Under the pieces are notes generated by a model that had not been told where the DNA came from, did no database searches, and saw only the letters and a list, made by a program, of their open reading frames with translations. Below are positions 8,824-16,204 of a stretch of 64,000 bases of DNA, piece by piece. The DNA comes from Alphaproteobacteria bacterium (GTDB lineage: Bacteria; Pseudomonadota; Alphaproteobacteria; DSM-16000; Inquilinaceae). The stretch covers positions 158,122-222,121 of the forward strand of contig JANQIX010000034.1 in NCBI GenBank assembly GCA_028281925.1. The letters run 5' to 3'. The position numbers were made by a program, and so were the translations under genes. The stretch's first letter is position 1, and every line of letters starts with the position of its first letter.

Positions 8824-8840
8824 ATTTTGCCAGTCAGAAC

Positions 8841-9647
8841 TCAGGCGGCATCGGCATCGATCGTGGACGACACCGGCCGACCAGACGCCGCGGCACCCTG
8901 CTGGTCTGCGGCCAAGGCCAGCCCCGTCGCGGTCCCCAGCCAATCGACGGTCCAGGCATCGGGGCGGCCGCCGCGGCATCGCAGCAGCTCCAGCCGCCAG
9001 CGCGGCCGGCCAACCCCCGGCTCAACCGTCCCGCTCGCGATGGCGGGGGGGAGGCCGGGTTCAGCCGCGACCTGCCAGCGCGTCACGGCCACACTGGTGC
9101 CGGCGCTCTCAGCCGGGCGCAGCAACAGCACTGCCGCACCGCCGGCTTCCGCCGCCAGATGCAGACGGCGGCTGGCGACGAGGTCGAGTTGCGGCACCTC
9201 CGCCAGCACGGCGGCGAGTGCGGTGCCGGCTTCGGCCGCACGCGCCGCTTCCTCCAGCGCCCACAGCCGGTCGACGCGGCGCGGCGCGTGCGCGATGATC
9301 AGGCGGTCGGGCGTCAGCCCGAAGGCGGCAAGGCCGGGCGGATAGAGGTCGCAGGATTCAGTGATCCACAGCACCGGCGCATCGGCCGCTTCAGCGGCGC
9401 GGGCCAGCAGAAAGGCGGCAAAGCCGTCGGCGGCGCCATCCCGGGCTGCAGGGCGCAGGATTTCGTGCAGTGCGCCGAGCATAAGTCCGCCGCCCGGCAG
9501 GCCCCGGTCGATCGCCGCAAGGCCGGTCGGCACGGCCCGCACGCCCGCCCCGCCGATGCCTTCCAGCGCCCGCACATGGGCCTTCAGCGCGGCCAGCGCC
9601 GCCCGTTTCTGGTCCGCACGCGGAGTATGGAAGGCTGGGGTGATCAT
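8841..9647 (-). CDS. imuA: ImuA, RecA-like SOS mutagenesis protein
   Basis: The 268-residue protein (MITPAFHTPRADQKRAALA) resembles the ImuA/SulA-related RecA-fold family. AVPTGLAAIDRGLPGGGLML near residues 41-60 corresponds to the RecA-like start of the ATP domain. ALHEIL and VLWITESCDLYPPGLAAFGL follow. There is no clean Walker A lysine, which is normal for ImuA. It works with ImuB and DnaE2 in damage-induced translesion synthesis. A LexA box and a strong sigma70-type promoter lie immediately before the ATG, so the message may be leaderless. imuB follows on the same strand after an 86-base spacer with further LexA sites. Confidence 0.87.
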   Translation of the reverse strand: MITPAFHTPRADQKRAALAALKAHVRALEGIGGAGVRAVPTGLAAIDRGLPGGGLMLGALHEILRPAARDGAADGFAAFLLARAAEAADAPVLWITESCDLYPPGLAAFGLTPDRLIIAHAPRRVDRLWALEEAARAAEAGTALAAVLAEVPQLDLVASRRLHLAAEAGGAAVLLLRPAESAGTSVAVTRWQVAAEPGLPPAIASGTVEPGVGRPRWRLELLRCRGGRPDAWTVDWLGTATGLALAADQQGAAASGRPVSSTIDADAA

Positions 9648-9651
9648 GTAT

Positions 9652-9684
9652 GTTCATTATTTGTTCTTCATCTCGATCTGTCAA
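9652..9684 (-). promoter_or_regulatory. imuA promoter with overlapping LexA box
   Basis: On the coding strand TTGACA (9684-9679) and AATAAT (9661-9656) are separated by exactly 17 bases. The perfect -35 and 5/6 -10 match a sigma70-type promoter. The operator GAAC-AAATAAT-GAAC (9666-9652) covers the -10 element, so LexA binding would block RNA polymerase. Only 8 bases separate the -10 element from the imuA ATG. Confidence 0.75.
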
Positions 9685-9757
9685 CTGCGCTCTGAGCACC
9701 GACCGGATCAACAGCCATCGCATCCTGGTGATCGATCATCCCTTGCCGTGGCGTCGA

Positions 9758-9772
9758 ACCCGCAAGGCGGGT
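9758..9772. repeat. Short hairpin in the imuA/glycosyltransferase divergent spacer
   Basis: ACCCGC (9758-9763) pairs with GCGGGT (9767-9772) around AAG. The stem is identical to that of the hairpin at 7058-7073. No T-run follows. Its role is unknown. Confidence 0.35.
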
Positions 9773-9869
9773 ATAGCGGACTGACCTCAACCATGCGGTC
9801 CGAGCGACGTGCCCCTAGACGAAGTGCCGACATGACGGACCGACCAAAGCCCCACGGCCCGGCCCGCCT

Positions 9870-10544
9870 ATGGATCTGAGCGTCGTGGTCCCGACGCTGA
9901 ACGCGGCCGGCACGCTGTCCGAAACCCTCGCCCGCATCCAGGCGGCGGCGATCGTTCGCGAAATCGTTGTGGTCGACGGCGGATCGACCGACGGGACAAC
10001 GGACCTCGCCGCCGCCGGAGGTGCACGCGTCGTCACCGCGGACCGCGGGCGCGGGACACAGCTCGCCCACGGTGCCGGGAAGGCAGCCGGTGACTGGCTG
10101 CTGTTTCTCCATGCCGATACAAGCCTCGGGCCCGGCTGGACCGATGCAACAACGGCCTTCATGGCCGAGCCAACGAACCGCGGCCGCGCGGGCTATTTCC
10201 GCCTGGTGTTCGACGACCCCCATCCGGCGGCCCGCCGGATCGAGCACTGGGCGATGCGCCGCTGCCTGTGGCTCGGTCTGCCCTATGGCGACCAGGGCTT
10301 GTTGATCCACCGCAGCCTCTACGACCGTGTCGGCGGATACCGGCCACTGGCGCTGATGGAAGACGTCGACCTGGTGCGCCGGATCGGCCGTCGCCGTCTG
10401 GTGCTGCTGCCCGCCGACGCGGTCACCTCGGCCACGCGCTATCGGCGGGACGGCTGGATCGCGAGACCGATGCGCAACCTCGCCCTTCTCGGGCTGTGGC
10501 ATCTTGGCGTGCCGGCGCGCTGGCTCGCGCGGCTCTACGGCTGA
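9870..10544 (+). CDS. TIGR04283-type family 2 glycosyltransferase
   Basis: The 224-residue GT-A glycosyltransferase opens with MDLSVVVPTLNAAGTLSETL. VVVDGGSTDGTTDLA near residues 33-47 binds the nucleotide sugar, and FLHADTSL near residue 79 is the D-x-T/D-x-D metal site. The later motif GLPYGDQGLLIHRSLYDRVGGY is typical of TIGR04283 (rSAM/selenodomain-associated transferase 2, later called arsenosugar-type). EDVDLVRRI near residue 165 holds the acidic base. No transmembrane segment is visible. It is followed after 3 bases by a TIGR04282-type partner, the usual pairing for these two families. The true acceptor is not known. Confidence 0.85.
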   Translation: MDLSVVVPTLNAAGTLSETLARIQAAAIVREIVVVDGGSTDGTTDLAAAGGARVVTADRGRGTQLAHGAGKAAGDWLLFLHADTSLGPGWTDATTAFMAEPTNRGRAGYFRLVFDDPHPAARRIEHWAMRRCLWLGLPYGDQGLLIHRSLYDRVGGYRPLALMEDVDLVRRIGRRRLVLLPADAVTSATRYRRDGWIARPMRNLALLGLWHLGVPARWLARLYG

Positions 10545-10547
10545 GCC

Positions 10548-11171
10548 ATGCGGCCGTCCGACCGCCTGGTCATCCTGTTCGCCCGCGCCCCGAGGCTCGG
10601 CCAGGTCAAGCGCCGCCTGGCGGCCGGCATCGGCGATGTTGCCGCGCTCGCCTTCTACCGCATCACCTTGCGCACCGTGACCCGCCGCCTGGCGCGTGAC
10701 CGGCGCTGGCGGCTGATCGTTGCCGTCACGCCCGACGGCGCCCGCATCCCGCGCCTCGGCCGGCGCGTCGTCCAGCAGGGCCAGGGCACCGGGGACCTGG
10801 GTGCGCGCATGGCGCGGGCGCTTCGCCCGCGCAGACCCGGCGGGGCCCGATCGGTCGTGGTGGTCGGCAGTGACATTCCAGATGTTTGCGCACCGGCCGT
10901 GTGGCGCGCCTTCGTCGCCTTGCGGCGAGCCGATATGGTGTTCGGCCCGGCGTCCGACGGCGGCTACTGGCTGGTCGGCGCCCGGCGCCGGCCCCTGGAA
11001 CCCCACGGACTGTTCGCGGGTGTCGCCTGGTCTACGGCTACGGCACTGGCCGACAGTATCGCCAGCGTGCCGCGCACCATCACAGTGGCCCAGATCGACC
11101 AACTCGACGATATCGACACGCGGTCGGACTGGCTGGCCTGGCGCCGGCGTAGGGGGACACAGGCACGATGA
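10548..11171 (+). CDS. TIGR04282-type (DUF2064, CofC-like) nucleotidyl/glycosyl transferase
   Basis: The 207-residue protein begins MRPSDRLVILFARAPRLGQV and continues VKRRLAAGIGDVAALAFYR, the N-terminal signature of the CofC/DUF2064 fold. VVVGSDIPDV (near residues 103-112) and FGPASDGGYWLVG (near 132-144) are the conserved D-containing nucleotide-binding motifs. It is the standard partner of the preceding TIGR04283 protein. The end overlaps the next gene by 4 bases (ATGA). The family has been linked to radical-SAM/seleno or arsenosugar pathways, but no such gene is present here, so the product is unknown. Confidence 0.84.
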   Translation: MRPSDRLVILFARAPRLGQVKRRLAAGIGDVAALAFYRITLRTVTRRLARDRRWRLIVAVTPDGARIPRLGRRVVQQGQGTGDLGARMARALRPRRPGGARSVVVVGSDIPDVCAPAVWRAFVALRRADMVFGPASDGGYWLVGARRRPLEPHGLFAGVAWSTATALADSIASVPRTITVAQIDQLDDIDTRSDWLAWRRRRGTQAR

Positions 11172-12223
11172 CCCTGGACCTTCAGGCAGTCCGCCGCGCA
11201 CTTGCAGACGGGCCGGATGCAGACACCCAGCTGACCCCGCTGGCCGACACCGGCCTTGCCCACTGGCATGTGGCTCTGGCTGCCACCGGCCGCCTGCTGC
11301 GCATCCCCAAGCAGAGCCAGATGGCGCTGGCGCCCGCCGACAACCTGGCCTATCAGGCGGCCTGCTTCGCCCGGGCCGGCGCCAGCGGCCACACGCCGCG
11401 GTTCCACGGCACGCTGCCGCCGTCGCGCGACCTGCCGATGGGTGCGCTGATCGTCGACCATGTCGAAGGCCGACCGCCGCGACTGCCCGAAGATCTGGCC
11501 GCGATCGCCCGCGCCTTCGCCGCCATCCATGCGCTCGCCATGCCCGAGCCCGCCGCCCGGGCGCCTCTGTTGAACCCCGACCATGCTCTGGCGCAGGTGA
11601 TGGAAGAGGTGCTGACGCAGGCTGTCTATCTCGACCAAGCCGCGATTGGGGATGCCGTGCGCCAGCACATCGACCGGGAAATCGCGACGGCCAGCGCAGA
11701 GGTGGCTGATGCAACCCCGCCGCCCAAGCGGCTGATCAGCTTCGACGGCCATCCGGGCAACTTCCTGATCACGCCGCATGGCCGGGCGGTCCTGGTGGAT
11801 CTGGAAAAGGCGCGGTACGGCCAGCCGGGTTTCGATCTGGCGCATGCCACGCTCTACACCTCCACCACCTGGGATCTTGCCACCTGCGCCGAGCTGTCGG
11901 TCGACGAGATCCGCGATTTCCTCGGCGCCTGGCGCGATGCCTTGCCGCTGGATCTCGCGACGAACCTGGCGCCCTGGCTGATGATCACCCGGCGGATCAT
12001 GTGGCTCTGGTCGGTCACTTGGTGCGCCAAGTGGCGCGTGCTGCACGGCCACGGCCGCCGTCAGACCGACGGTGCGGCGTCGCAGGATTGGTCCGCCGAG
12101 CTGACGGACGACGCCACGGTTGCCCATGTCCGAGGCCGCGTCGACGCCTACCTGAGCGAGGCCGTCGTCGACCGCGTACTGGCGGAATTCGCAGCACTAG
12201 CCGCTGATGCCGAAGCGTCCTGA
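11168..12223 (+). CDS. Aminoglycoside/choline kinase-like phosphotransferase (APH fold)
   Basis: The 351-residue protein has an APH-type C-lobe. ISFDGHPGNFLIT near residue 196 corresponds to the catalytic H-x-D-x-x-x-x-N loop with Asp shifted (DGHPGNF), and VLVDLEKARYG near residue 211 is the Mg-binding DFG-like aspartate. A later amphipathic region (PWLMITRRIMWLWSVTWCAK) is typical of choline-kinase-like proteins. It phosphorylates a small hydroxylated metabolite; nothing indicates antibiotic resistance. The ATG overlaps the upstream gene by 4 bases, so it belongs to the two-transferase operon and may act on the same sugar-like product. Confidence 0.8.
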   Translation: MTLDLQAVRRALADGPDADTQLTPLADTGLAHWHVALAATGRLLRIPKQSQMALAPADNLAYQAACFARAGASGHTPRFHGTLPPSRDLPMGALIVDHVEGRPPRLPEDLAAIARAFAAIHALAMPEPAARAPLLNPDHALAQVMEEVLTQAVYLDQAAIGDAVRQHIDREIATASAEVADATPPPKRLISFDGHPGNFLITPHGRAVLVDLEKARYGQPGFDLAHATLYTSTTWDLATCAELSVDEIRDFLGAWRDALPLDLATNLAPWLMITRRIMWLWSVTWCAKWRVLHGHGRRQTDGAASQDWSAELTDDATVAHVRGRVDAYLSEAVVDRVLAEFAALAADAEAS

Positions 12224-12305
12224 GGACGGCCCCTTGTTGCGCACCCGTTTGCGGCCTTAAGCTGACCGTTGCCTATCCCCTGCCCTGAAAAGGCGGAGCC
12301 CCATC

Positions 12306-13652
12306 ATGGACGACCTTCCCGGCGCGCCGCCGGCCGTGGAGCCGGTGCCCAACGATCTCGACCCCTTCTGGATGCCGTTTACGGCCAACCGCCATTTCAA
12401 GCGGGATCCGCGTCTGATCGTCGCCGCGGAAGGCATGTATTACTGGAGCCATGACGGCCGCAGGGTGCTGGACGGCACGGCGGGGCTGTGGTGCGTCAAT
12501 GCCGGCCATGCCAGCCCGCGCATCGTCAAGGCAATCCAGGATCAGGCAGCACGACTGGACTACGCGCCCGCCTTCCAGATGGGCCATCCGCGCGCCTTCG
12601 ATCTCGCCTCGCGCCTGATCTCGATGATGCCGGACGGCATCAGCCATGCCTTCTTCACCAATTCCGGCTCGGAATCGGTCGACACGGCGTTGAAGATCGC
12701 GCTCGCCTATCACCGCATGCGCGGCGACGGCTCGCGCACCCGCCTGATCGGGCGTGAGCGCGGCTATCACGGGGTTGGCTTCGGCGGCATCTCCGTCGGC
12801 GGCATCGTTACCAACCGCAAGCATTTCGGCACGCTGTTGGCCGGTGTGGACCACCTGCCCCACACGCATGATCATGCCCACAACGCGTTCACGCGCGGCC
12901 AGCCGGACTGGGGTGCCCATCTCGCCGACGATCTGGAGCGCATTGTCGCGCTGCACGATGCGTCGACCATCGCCGCCGTGATCGTGGAGCCGGTGGCCGG
13001 GTCCACCGGCGTGCTGATCCCGCCCAAGGGCTATCTGGAGCGGCTGCGCGCCATCTGCGACCGCCACGGCATCCTATTGATCTTCGACGAGGTGATCACG
13101 GGCTTCGGCCGCCTGGGCGCGACCACGGCGGCGGAGGTGTTCGGCGTCACGCCCGACCTTATCACCACGGCCAAGGGCCTGACCAACGGGGCTGTGCCCA
13201 TGGGGGCGGTCTTTGCGCGGCAGGAGATCTACGACGCCTTCATGCACGGGCCGGAGCATCTGATCGAGCTGTTCCACGGCTATACCTATTCCGGCCATCC
13301 GCTGGCCTGTGCCGCGGCGCACGCCACGCTCGACACCTACATCGAGGACGGGCTGTTCGAGCGTGTGGCCGAGCTTGCGCCCTATTGGGAAGATGCGCTG
13401 CACAGCCTGAAGGGCGAGCCGCATGTCCACGACATCCGCAATCTGGGCCTGATTGGCGCGGTGGAGCTGGAGCCGATCCCCGGTGACCCGACGCGCCGCG
13501 CGCTGGATGTCTTCCGCACCGGCTACGCCAACGGCGCGCTCTTGCGCTATACCGGCGACATTATTGCCATGAGCCCGCCCCTGATCATCGAGAAGGCGGA
13601 GATCGACCAGCTGATCGACGTCCTGCGCCAGGCGATCCGCTCGGCGGCCTGA
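12306..13652 (+). CDS. Class III PLP aminotransferase, omega-amino acid:pyruvate type
   Basis: The 448-residue cytosolic enzyme starts with MDDLPGAPPAVEPVPNDLDP. The segment DPFWMPFTANRHFKRDPR and GTAGLWCVNAGH are diagnostic of the beta-alanine/omega-amino acid:pyruvate aminotransferase subgroup. The cofactor lysine is Lys290 in LITTAKGLTNGAVPMG, and the PLP phosphate and pyridine contacts lie in NSGSESVDTALKIA and LIFDEVITGFGR. It moves an amino group from a terminal amine such as beta-alanine, taurine or a polyamine breakdown product to pyruvate. Its position ahead of a polyamine importer and agmatine deiminase favours a polyamine-linked role. GGCGGAG precedes the ATG. Confidence 0.88.
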   Translation: MDDLPGAPPAVEPVPNDLDPFWMPFTANRHFKRDPRLIVAAEGMYYWSHDGRRVLDGTAGLWCVNAGHASPRIVKAIQDQAARLDYAPAFQMGHPRAFDLASRLISMMPDGISHAFFTNSGSESVDTALKIALAYHRMRGDGSRTRLIGRERGYHGVGFGGISVGGIVTNRKHFGTLLAGVDHLPHTHDHAHNAFTRGQPDWGAHLADDLERIVALHDASTIAAVIVEPVAGSTGVLIPPKGYLERLRAICDRHGILLIFDEVITGFGRLGATTAAEVFGVTPDLITTAKGLTNGAVPMGAVFARQEIYDAFMHGPEHLIELFHGYTYSGHPLACAAAHATLDTYIEDGLFERVAELAPYWEDALHSLKGEPHVHDIRNLGLIGAVELEPIPGDPTRRALDVFRTGYANGALLRYTGDIIAMSPPLIIEKAEIDQLIDVLRQAIRSAA

Positions 13653-14144
13653 GCCCCCGTTTTCGACATCTCGGGTGCTGCAACCGGGCTCATGCTGATT
13701 CGCCAGGATGGCCCCCGCTGTTGCGACTCGCGGCGCGGATGCGACGGAAATGGAAGACCGCCGCCCCGCGCACGCCCAATAGAGATCGCTCACCGGGGCG
13801 GCTGCCGCCAATCCGTTGACCGATCATCTTGATCATGAGGCTACAGGCACAACAGCCTGTTCGCGATACTAGTTTGGTGGCAGCTTTCGACGACATCCAA
13901 GTATCACCATATTATGCGGCCACAGCTCCATTTCAGAATATTTTGCAATAAAATCAATGCACACCCGCTTCATTCTAACTCAATAAGTGAGAATTGACTG
14001 TCGCCATCGATTGAATTTCAATGCAGAAGCAATAATGCTTCAAAAAGAGAATTTCCGAATCATACGCTTTCCCTTTTGAATTGACCATGAGAGTCTTAAA
14101 AGTGCATAGATAACAGAAAGATACAAATCGTGAACGCACTCAGG
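13653..14144. other. Intergenic region, AT-rich in its right half, no convincing gene
   Basis: From about 13900 the base composition changes from GC-rich to clearly AT-rich and stays so up to the lipoprotein gene. The left part contains a small hairpin, ACAGGC/GCCTGT, at 13843-13860. No frame here has a ribosome-binding site or recognisable protein. The AT-rich part probably holds the promoter of the lipoprotein gene, but no confident -35/-10 pair could be chosen. Confidence 0.5.
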
Positions 14145-14900
14145 ATGAGGAAGACCTTGAAACGGCCGGCCGTATTGCTGGCCGGGCTCGCCGTGCTCAG
14201 CGGCTGCGCTCTGCCTCTGCCGATCGTCCTCGTGGGTTATGCCGCTGACGGCATCAGCCTGGCGGCCAGCGACAAAACATTGTCGGACCATGCCTTGTCC
14301 GCTGTCGCCGAAGAGGACTGCGCCCTGTGGCGCGTCGTGACCGATGAGGAAATCTGCATCGACGACGGTCGCCGCATCGACGTCATGGTGGCGTCTGCCA
14401 ACGGACCGGTCGTGTATGGCGGGCCCGCCGAGGCAGCGGCCCGCCCCGCAACCAACACCGAGCCGCAGCCAGACGTTGCAGCCGGCCGGGTTGCCGTTCT
14501 GCCTGCCGGTGCCCCCATCGGCGCAATCGCCGCTCTCGTCAGCGCCGACACTTATGCCGACATCCGCAATGCCGGCGAAACGATCCCGCTGTCCGCCGCT
14601 GCCACGTCGGCTCCCGCCGGGGCGCCCGGCACGGCAGTACCGGTCCGCGCGGCCGCCGATCCGGATCTTGTCACCGTGTCGGAATTGGGCTTTACCGTTC
14701 CCTTCCCGCCTGCTCGGCCGGAGCATCGCTCGGCTACCCACAGCGGTTTGCCGAGACCGTCAGTCAGCGACCTGCCCTCTACGGTCGACGACATTCCCCT
14801 GCCGCCATCGATACCGGCTCGGCGCGACGTCGTGGCCACCCTTCCCGGCGCCGCCGCCGGCATGATCCTGCCACCCCCACTTCCAGCCGAACGGGGGTAG
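14145..14900 (+). CDS. Lipoprotein of unknown function
   Basis: The 251-residue protein starts MRKTLKRPAVLLAGLAVLSGC. It has a basic n-region, hydrophobic core and lipobox LSGC at residues 18-21, so lipid attachment at Cys21 is expected. After it comes a conserved-looking segment, ISLAASDKTLSDHALSAV, then EDCALWRVVTDEEIC (two cysteines) near residues 59-73. Residues 90-251 are Ala/Pro-rich and of low complexity. Small lipoproteins with this DHALS-CAxWRVV core occur in many alphaproteobacteria without a known role. An upstream GTG at 14130 is an alternative start. An AT-rich region before it probably holds the promoter. Confidence 0.72.
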   Translation: MRKTLKRPAVLLAGLAVLSGCALPLPIVLVGYAADGISLAASDKTLSDHALSAVAEEDCALWRVVTDEEICIDDGRRIDVMVASANGPVVYGGPAEAAARPATNTEPQPDVAAGRVAVLPAGAPIGAIAALVSADTYADIRNAGETIPLSAAATSAPAGAPGTAVPVRAAADPDLVTVSELGFTVPFPPARPEHRSATHSGLPRPSVSDLPSTVDDIPLPPSIPARRDVVATLPGAAAGMILPPPLPAERG

Positions 14901-15016
14901 CCCGAGACTGCGTCCTAGACTGCCATTGACACGACCCCGCCCCGTGGCTGCAATAAGGCCGACAGTTGAAGGCACAAGCCTTCACCATTACGCGAACACG
15001 CGGGGGGAGAGTGGAT

Positions 15017-16117
15017 ATGTCGAGGAGGCTTGGTGGGCTGCTGGTGCCGGGGGTGGCCGGCCTCATGGCCGTCGGATGGACGACGGCAGGGGCACAAGAG
15101 CTGAACGTCTATAACTGGTCTGATTACATCGGCGAGACGACGCTGGAAGACTTCGTGGCCGAGACCGGCGTTGAGGTCAATTACGATGTCTATGACAGCA
15201 ATGATGTGCTGGAGGCCAAGCTTTTGGCCGGCAATTCCGGCTACGACGTGGTCGTGCCGACGGCGCAGCCGCATCTGGCCCGCCAGATCGAAGCCGGCAT
15301 CTACATGCCGTTGGATCTCGACCGGATCCCCAACGCCGAGGGGCTGGACCCGATCTTGATGGAGCGTGTCCAGGCGGCCGACCCGGACAATCAGCACGCG
15401 GTCATTTATCAGTGGGGAACCAATGGGTTCGGCTATAATCGTGACATGATACTTGAACGCATGCCCGATGCCCCGGTGAACAGTTGGGACATGATTTTCA
15501 ACCCCGAGGTGGTCTCGCAGTTCGAGGATTGCGGGGTCTCGGTTCTGGACGCGGCCACCGAGGTGTTCCCGATGGCCCTGCACTATCTCGGGCTCGATCC
15601 GAACACCGAGAGCACGGACGATCTCGCCCAGGCCGAGGCGTTGATGATGTCGATCCGCCCCTATGTGAAGTACTTCCACAGCTCGCAATACATCAACGAC
15701 CTTGCCAACGGCGATACCTGCCTTTCCGTCGGCTGGTCAGGCGACGTGCTGCAGGCCGCCTATCGGGCCGAAGAGGCCGAGAACGGCAACGACATTCACT
15801 ATGTGATCCCGGAGGAAGGCACGGTCGTCTGGTTCGACATGCTGGCGATCCCGGCTGATGCGCCGAACCCGGTTGCGGCCCACGACTTCATCAACTTCGT
15901 GCTGCGGCCGGACGTGATGGCGGGCATCACCAACTATGTCGCCTACGCCAATGCGGTGCCGGCGTCGCTGGAGATGGTGGACCCGGAGATCGCAGAGGAC
16001 ACCCGCGTCTTCCCCTCGCAGGAGGTGTTGGAGCGGCTGTTTGTAACCCGCGTCGTCAGCCCCCGGTTTGAGCGTGAGCGGACCCGAGCCTGGACGCGCA
16101 TCCGTACCGGACAGTAA
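15017..16117 (+). CDS. potF: Polyamine ABC transporter periplasmic binding protein (PotF/PotD type)
   Basis: The 366-residue protein has a signal peptide ending near AGAQE (MSRRLGGLLVPGVAGLMAVG, then TTAGAQE). The mature start ELNVYNWSDYIGETT is the hallmark of polyamine-binding proteins. DVVVPTAQPHLARQIEAG and YQWGTNGFGYN line the ligand cleft, and SVGWSGDVLQA is near residue 245. It captures putrescine, spermidine or a related polyamine in the periplasm. The ATG at 15017 is preferred because GGGGAGAG precedes it; an ATG at 14966 would give an unsuitably long n-region. It is followed by ATPase and permease genes in the usual potFGHI order. Confidence 0.9.
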   Translation: MSRRLGGLLVPGVAGLMAVGWTTAGAQELNVYNWSDYIGETTLEDFVAETGVEVNYDVYDSNDVLEAKLLAGNSGYDVVVPTAQPHLARQIEAGIYMPLDLDRIPNAEGLDPILMERVQAADPDNQHAVIYQWGTNGFGYNRDMILERMPDAPVNSWDMIFNPEVVSQFEDCGVSVLDAATEVFPMALHYLGLDPNTESTDDLAQAEALMMSIRPYVKYFHSSQYINDLANGDTCLSVGWSGDVLQAAYRAEEAENGNDIHYVIPEEGTVVWFDMLAIPADAPNPVAAHDFINFVLRPDVMAGITNYVAYANAVPASLEMVDPEIAEDTRVFPSQEVLERLFVTRVVSPRFERERTRAWTRIRTGQ

Positions 16118-16119
16118 CC

Positions 16120-16154
16120 GACCGATCGGTCAGGGGCGGCCACTCGGCCGTCCC
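16120..16154. repeat. Palindrome and hairpin between binding-protein and ATPase genes
   Basis: GACCGATCGGTC (16120-16131) is a perfect 12-bp palindrome 2 bases after the potF stop. It is followed by a hairpin in which GGGGCGGCC (16133-16141) pairs with GGCCGTCCC (16146-16154) with one mismatch. Such structures after a binding-protein gene commonly stabilise its mRNA; here this is inferred. Confidence 0.45.
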
Positions 16155-16204
16155 TCTCCCCTCATTCCGCCGAGACACGGACGACGAAAACGGACGCGGA
16201 CGCC

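Noticed and set aside
9708..11714. Long minus-strand open frame of 668 codons opposite the transferase cassette
   Set aside because: Arg/Pro-rich shadow of the GC-rich plus-strand genes, with no recognisable domain and no ribosome-binding site.
11168..12223. Aminoglycoside resistance gene
   Set aside because: Only the general APH kinase fold is visible and the operon is chromosomal and metabolic in look; no resistance subfamily signature is seen.
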